A stretch of DNA of 9,493 bases. Source: Methylacidiphilaceae bacterium (GTDB lineage Bacteria > Verrucomicrobiota > Verrucomicrobiia > Methylacidiphilales > Methylacidiphilaceae). The position numbers and the translations under genes were made by a program. Numbering within the stretch: position 1 is the stretch's first letter; each line of letters opens with the position of its first letter. The notes beneath the pieces are model-generated. The model searched no databases and had not been told where the DNA came from. It was given only the letters and a program-made list of their open reading frames with translations. The stretch is taken from the NCBI GenBank assembly GCA_028687155.1, contig JAQUAR010000036.1, positions 1 through 9,493 of the forward strand, in the 5' to 3' direction. Below, in pieces: positions 6,548 to 9,493 of the stretch.

Positions 6548-7480
6548 GTGGAATCGCATAGAGCAGTTCTTTTCGACGGCCAGGGCGCCCAAGAGGTCGG
6601 CATGGGGAAAGACCTGTGCGAGATCGATCCCGACCTGCGGCGTCTTTACGAGGAGGCAGAGGGAGTGCTCCAGATGCCGCTCCGTTCGCTCTGCTTTGCC
6701 GGCCCTGCGGAAGCCCTGACGGAGACCGTTACTGCTCAGCCCGCTCTTTTCGTTCATGGCTTTGCCCTTTTCTCCTTACTCCAAAAGCGTCTCCCGGCTT
6801 TCCACTGCTCGGCGGTCGGCGGGCTTTCCTTAGGCGAGCTTACGGCCCACGCGGTAGCGGGCACCTTTTCGTTTCACGACGGTCTCCGGTTGGTACGCAC
6901 CCGGGCCGCGGCGATCCAGAAGGCTGCGGAAGAATCTCCTGGTTCCATGGTCGCGCTGATCGGGGCAGACCGAAGCGCGGCGGAGGAGATCGCCCGCGAG
7001 GCCCGAGTGGATGTCGCCAACTACAATGCTCCCGGCCAAATCGTCCTCTCCGGAACGCGCCAAGGGTTAAGCTTCGTCCCGGAACTGGCCGCCAAGCGGA
7101 ATGTGCGCAAGGTCGTCCCACTGGAGGTTTCCGGAGCGTTTCATTCCCGACTCATGAGGAAGGCGGCAGAAAAGTTGAAAGCCTTTCTCCAAGACTTTCC
7201 GCTGGAAATTCCCCGCATCCCCGTCTATTCGAATTATCTCGGCCGACCCGTGCGGGAACGGGAGGAGATCCGCCGAAGCCTGGCCGACCAGGTGACGGGC
7301 GCCGTACGCTGGGAGGATTGCATCCGGAGCATGCTCGATTGCCACATTCATCAGTTCGTCGAGATTGGCCCTCGCCCGATTCTCATTGGCTTGTTGCGCC
7401 GGATCGACTCCCAAGCCGAGGGGATCGCCCTCACCACAGTACAGGATTTACAATCGCATGAGCACGAACTCGCTCGCTAG
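6548..7480 (+). CDS. fabD: Malonyl-CoA:ACP transacylase (FabD)
   Basis: FabD transfers malonyl from CoA to acyl carrier protein, supplying the extender unit for type II fatty-acid synthesis in the cytoplasm. From GTG 6548 the protein has 310 residues, as in E. coli (309). It keeps the N-terminal GQGAQ oxyanion motif, the nucleophile Ser94 in [11 protein letters not shown] and the catalytic His199 in GAFHSRLM. The usual GHSxGE is GLSLGE here, with Leu before the nucleophile. The first motif reads FDGQGAQ where FPGQGAQ is common. I chose GTG 6548 because AGAGAGAGG lies 7 nt upstream and the length fits. An in-frame GTG at 6494 would add 18 residues and lies in the hairpin. The end overlaps fabG by 23 nt, so the two are co-translated. 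plsX and fabH are not upstream. Confidence 0.9.
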   Translation: MESHRAVLFDGQGAQEVGMGKDLCEIDPDLRRLYEEAEGVLQMPLRSLCFAGPAEALTETVTAQPALFVHGFALFSLLQKRLPAFHCSAVGGLSLGELTAHAVAGTFSFHDGLRLVRTRAAAIQKAAEESPGSMVALIGADRSAAEEIAREARVDVANYNAPGQIVLSGTRQGLSFVPELAAKRNVRKVVPLEVSGAFHSRLMRKAAEKLKAFLQDFPLEIPRIPVYSNYLGRPVREREEIRRSLADQVTGAVRWEDCIRSMLDCHIHQFVEIGPRPILIGLLRRIDSQAEGIALTTVQDLQSHEHELAR

Positions 7481-8207
7481 CAAGGTCGCCGTCGTAACCG
7501 GCGCCAGCCGCGGCATCGGCAAAGCCATTGCGCTTCGGCTTGGGCAGATGGGCGCGACCGTCGCCTGTGTCAGCCGAAAGGCGTCGGATGCGGAAGCAAC
7601 TGCGGGGGAAATCGTCGGCCTCGGCGGAAAAGCGAAGGGGTATGGAACGGACGTCCGCCTCAAGCAAGAGGTGGACGAAACGAGCCGAAACATTCTCCGA
7701 GATTTTGGTCAGGTTGATTTCCTGGTGAACAACGCAGGAGTCACCCGGGACGGACTGGCCGCCCGCATGTCCGACGAAGACTGGGATCTCGTGCTCGACA
7801 CCAATCTCAAAGGCGCCTTTTTGTGGATTCGCGCCTATAGCCGTCACTTTCTCGAACGCCGCACCGGAAAAATCGTAAATATATCATCGGTGTCGGGCCT
7901 CATCGGGAATCCAGGACAAGCCAACTACTCCTCATCCAAGGCAGGCTTGATCGGCTTGACGAAGTCGATCGCTCGAGAGCTTGCCTCCCGAGGCATTACC
8001 GCCAACGCCGTATGCCCCGGCTTCATCGAGACCGACATGACCAAGAAGCTGCCCGAGAAGGTACGCGCCAAACTGCTGGAAGAGATCCCGCTAAAGCGCT
8101 TCGGCCAGGCCGAGGAGGTGGCGGGACTCGTCGGTTTTCTCTGCGGACCCGAATCGGATTACATCACCGGTCAAGTTTTCATCGTCGATGGCGGGCTTCT
8201 GGCTTGA
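7458..8207 (+). CDS. fabG: 3-oxoacyl-[ACP] reductase (FabG)
   Basis: FabG reduces 3-ketoacyl-ACP with NADPH to the 3-hydroxy form in the elongation cycle. The 249-residue protein is a classical short-chain dehydrogenase. The Rossmann motif TGASRGIG is at 14-21, NNAGVTRDG follows strand four, Ser144 lies in NISSVSG, and Tyr157 and Lys161 form YSSSK. The C-terminal [12 protein letters not shown] is typical of FabG. The length is close to E. coli FabG (244). ATG 7458 lies inside the fabD end (23-nt overlap) and gives the usual few residues before KVAVVTGAS. The open frame continues upstream within fabD but has no better start. A terminator-like hairpin follows 114 nt downstream. Confidence 0.95.
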   Translation: MSTNSLASKVAVVTGASRGIGKAIALRLGQMGATVACVSRKASDAEATAGEIVGLGGKAKGYGTDVRLKQEVDETSRNILRDFGQVDFLVNNAGVTRDGLAARMSDEDWDLVLDTNLKGAFLWIRAYSRHFLERRTGKIVNISSVSGLIGNPGQANYSSSKAGLIGLTKSIARELASRGITANAVCPGFIETDMTKKLPEKVRAKLLEEIPLKRFGQAEEVAGLVGFLCGPESDYITGQVFIVDGGLLA

Positions 8208-8321
8208 CCCGGCCCTCGGAAATAGCGACGAGAAGATGGCGCGTGAATGACAATGGACAAGGAAGGAGAGACCGACTGGGAATGGGTCGTCTCATCTGGA
8301 GGATCTTGGACGGAGCCGCTG

Positions 8322-8347
8322 GTTGCCGGCTATTCCGGTGACTTTTT
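8322..8347 (+). terminator. Probable intrinsic terminator after fabG
   Basis: GTTGCCGG (8322-8329) pairs with CCGGTGAC (8335-8342), giving 8 bp with two wobbles around a 5-nt loop, followed directly by TTTTT (8343-8347). This is a moderate intrinsic terminator in the 199-nt fabG-acpP gap. It may attenuate rather than stop transcription into acpP. Confidence 0.5.
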
Positions 8348-8349
8348 AG

Positions 8350-8378
8350 TTGCCAAATCACGATTCCGTTCCTAACTA
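8350..8378 (+). promoter_or_regulatory. acpP: Weak candidate promoter for acpP
   Basis: TTGCCA (8350-8355, 5 of 6 to the -35 consensus) is followed after 17 nt by TAACTA (8373-8378), a poor -10 box. It begins 3 nt after the terminator T-tract and lies 28 nt before the acpP start. The placement is attractive but the -10 is weak, so this is tentative. Confidence 0.25.
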
Positions 8379-8406
8379 GCCTCGAACTCGAAGGAAACTG
8401 GATATT

Positions 8407-8661
8407 ATGGCAGAAAAGAAATCGATCGAAGAACGCGTAAAAGAAATGATCGTCGAACAGCTCGGAGTCAATCCGGAGCAGGTGACGCCCAAGGCCAAAT
8501 TTATCGAAGATCTCGGGGCCGACTCCCTGGACACGGTGGAGCTGGTCATGGCATTTGAGGAGGAGTTTAACGTGGAAGTTCCGGACGAAGAGGCGGAAAA
8601 GCTCCAAAGAGTGGGCGACGTCGTCCGATACATTGAGGAGCACGTGGAGGAAGAAAGCTAA
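8407..8661 (+). CDS. acpP: Acyl carrier protein
   Basis: This small acidic protein of 84 residues carries the growing acyl chain on a 4'-phosphopantetheine arm. The attachment site is Ser40 in [21 protein letters not shown], with the Asp-Ser-Leu motif intact and helices II and III as in E. coli AcpP (about 78 residues). The C-terminus is a run of acidic residues (EEHVEEES), slightly longer than usual. AAGGAA (8391-8396) serves as ribosome binding site 10 nt before the ATG. The gene lies 199 nt after fabG, behind a terminator-like hairpin. This suggests that its level, normally much higher than that of the enzymes, is set separately. fabF follows after 63 nt. Confidence 0.96.
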   Translation: MAEKKSIEERVKEMIVEQLGVNPEQVTPKAKFIEDLGADSLDTVELVMAFEEEFNVEVPDEEAEKLQRVGDVVRYIEEHVEEES

Positions 8662-8724
8662 GACCGTGATCCTCCCTCGCCATTCTGCTTGTCTCTCCTG
8701 GGGTTCCCGGCCCTCATTTCTCGC

Positions 8725-9493
8725 ATGACACGCCGGGTCGTGGTGACTGTGTTCGGGGCCGTAACACCGAGCGGCAACGATACCGACGCTCTTTGGGAGA
8801 GTGTGCGAAATGGCCGCAGTGGGATCGGCCCCGTGACAGCCTTTGATACGGCTGGATACGACTGCCTCATCGCGGGTGAGGTTCGTGGCGTCGACCTCAG
8901 CCAGGCTTTTCGCAATCCGAAGGAAGCTCGTCGGGCCGATCGGTATTCTCAACTGGCGATGACCGCCGCAAAAGAGGCGGTAGGCCGCTCGGGGCTGCTC
9001 ATCGGAAACGAAGACCCCTCCCGGGTCGGCGTGATCGTCGGTTCGGGCATCGGGGGGCTGAAAACCCTCGAGGATCAGCATACGGTGCTGCTGCAAAAAG
9101 GCCCCAAGCGGACGTCGCCTCTCATGATCCCGATGATGATCACCAACATCGCTTCGGGAATGATTGCGATCGAATTTGGCTGTCAGGGCCCCAATTTTTG
9201 CGTGGTCACCGCCTGCGCAACCGCGTCTCACTGCATCGGGGAAGCCTGGCGCCTGATCCGGGACCACGAGGCGGAAGTCATCCTTGCCGGAGGAAGCGAG
9301 GCCGCAGTCGTTCCTCTGGGATTATCCGGCTTCGCCAACATGAAGGCCCTGAGCCTTCGCAATGACGAGCCCCAAAAGGCGTCGAGGCCGTTCGATCGGG
9401 ACCGAGACGGTTTCGTCTTGAGCGAGGGAGCGGGAATCGTGGTGTTGGAGGAGCTCGAGCACGCCAAGAAGCGGAACGCCCCCATCCTGGGAG
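8725..9493 (+). CDS. fabF: 3-oxoacyl-[ACP] synthase II (FabF), 3' end beyond window
   Basis: About 256 codons of a beta-ketoacyl-ACP synthase are present, roughly 60 percent of the usual 410-420. FabF condenses malonyl-ACP with acyl-ACP in each elongation round. The catalytic Cys164 sits in VVTACATASHCIGEA, matching Cys163 of E. coli FabF. Further family stretches are RRADRYSQLAMTAAKEA, VGVIVGSGIGGL, ILAGGSEAAVVPLGLSGF and SRPFDRDRDGFVLSEGAG. The two catalytic His residues lie beyond the window. The start ATG 8725 gives the normal N-terminus (MTRRVVVT) and the Cys spacing. No clear Shine-Dalgarno sequence precedes it, and an in-frame TTG at 8689 is less likely. The usual TGLGAVTP reads TVFGAVTP, a small oddity. 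Confidence 0.95.
   Translation, partial: MTRRVVVTVFGAVTPSGNDTDALWESVRNGRSGIGPVTAFDTAGYDCLIAGEVRGVDLSQAFRNPKEARRADRYSQLAMTAAKEAVGRSGLLIGNEDPSRVGVIVGSGIGGLKTLEDQHTVLLQKGPKRTSPLMIPMMITNIASGMIAIEFGCQGPNFCVVTACATASHCIGEAWRLIRDHEAEVILAGGSEAAVVPLGLSGFANMKALSLRNDEPQKASRPFDRDRDGFVLSEGAGIVVLEELEHAKKRNAPILG

Noticed and set aside
8179..9267. Long minus-strand open frame opposite acpP/fabF
   Set aside because: It is antisense to clearly conserved acpP and fabF. Its His/Arg-rich composition and lack of recognisable motifs mark it as a shadow.
1..9493. CRISPR array, rRNA or tRNA genes, complete insertion sequence
   Set aside because: I saw no regularly spaced repeats, no tRNA-like cloverleaf or conserved rRNA stretch, and no intact transposase. 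The only mobile trace is the integrase fragment.

Overview
The window is a GC-rich bacterial chromosome segment. It holds a decayed mobile-element fringe, then a membrane oxidoreductase operon, then a fatty-acid synthesis operon. The organism looks Gram-negative-like. The verrucomicrobial style of the integrase remnant and the FabD motif GLSLGE (instead of GHSLGE) hint at the PVC group, perhaps an acidophilic high-GC verrucomicrobium. That placement is recollection-based inference, not proof.

Region 1 (about 1-1187) is accessory DNA on the minus strand. A RelB/DinJ-type antitoxin (178-447) has a strong ribosome binding site, a good promoter, and two overlapping 10-bp-spaced copies of a palindromic operator at 470-490. 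The toxin gene expected downstream survives only as a 28-codon stub (85-171). Next to it lies a tyrosine recombinase remnant (485-1066). It keeps the N-terminal arm-binding and start of the core-binding regions, has an in-frame TAG, and lacks the whole catalytic domain.

Region 2 (1188-6436) is a five-gene plus-strand operon, hyfC-hyfE-hyfF-hyfG-hyfI, with short gaps or overlaps. It encodes a membrane arm (NuoH-, NuoK- and NuoN/M-like subunits) and a peripheral arm (a NuoC-NuoD fusion and a NuoB-like Fe-S subunit). The large subunit HyfG lacks both CxxC motifs that bind the Ni-Fe centre in hydrogenases. HyfI keeps all four cluster cysteines and HyfF keeps its proton-path Glu/Lys residues. This is the signature of an energy-converting hydrogenase-related (Ehr) complex, intermediate between group 4 hydrogenases and respiratory complex I, whose electron donor and acceptor are unsettled. 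hyfA and hyfB are absent from the window, and the operon starts right beside the integrase remnant.

Region 3 (6437-9493) is the type II fatty-acid synthesis cluster fabD-fabG-acpP-fabF. fabF is cut off by the window end. A nested hairpin precedes fabD, fabD and fabG overlap by 23 nt, and a probable intrinsic terminator followed by a weak candidate promoter sits between fabG and acpP, which would uncouple acpP expression. plsX and fabH, often upstream of fabD, are not here. FabD loads malonyl groups onto AcpP, FabF condenses them, and FabG reduces the keto product.
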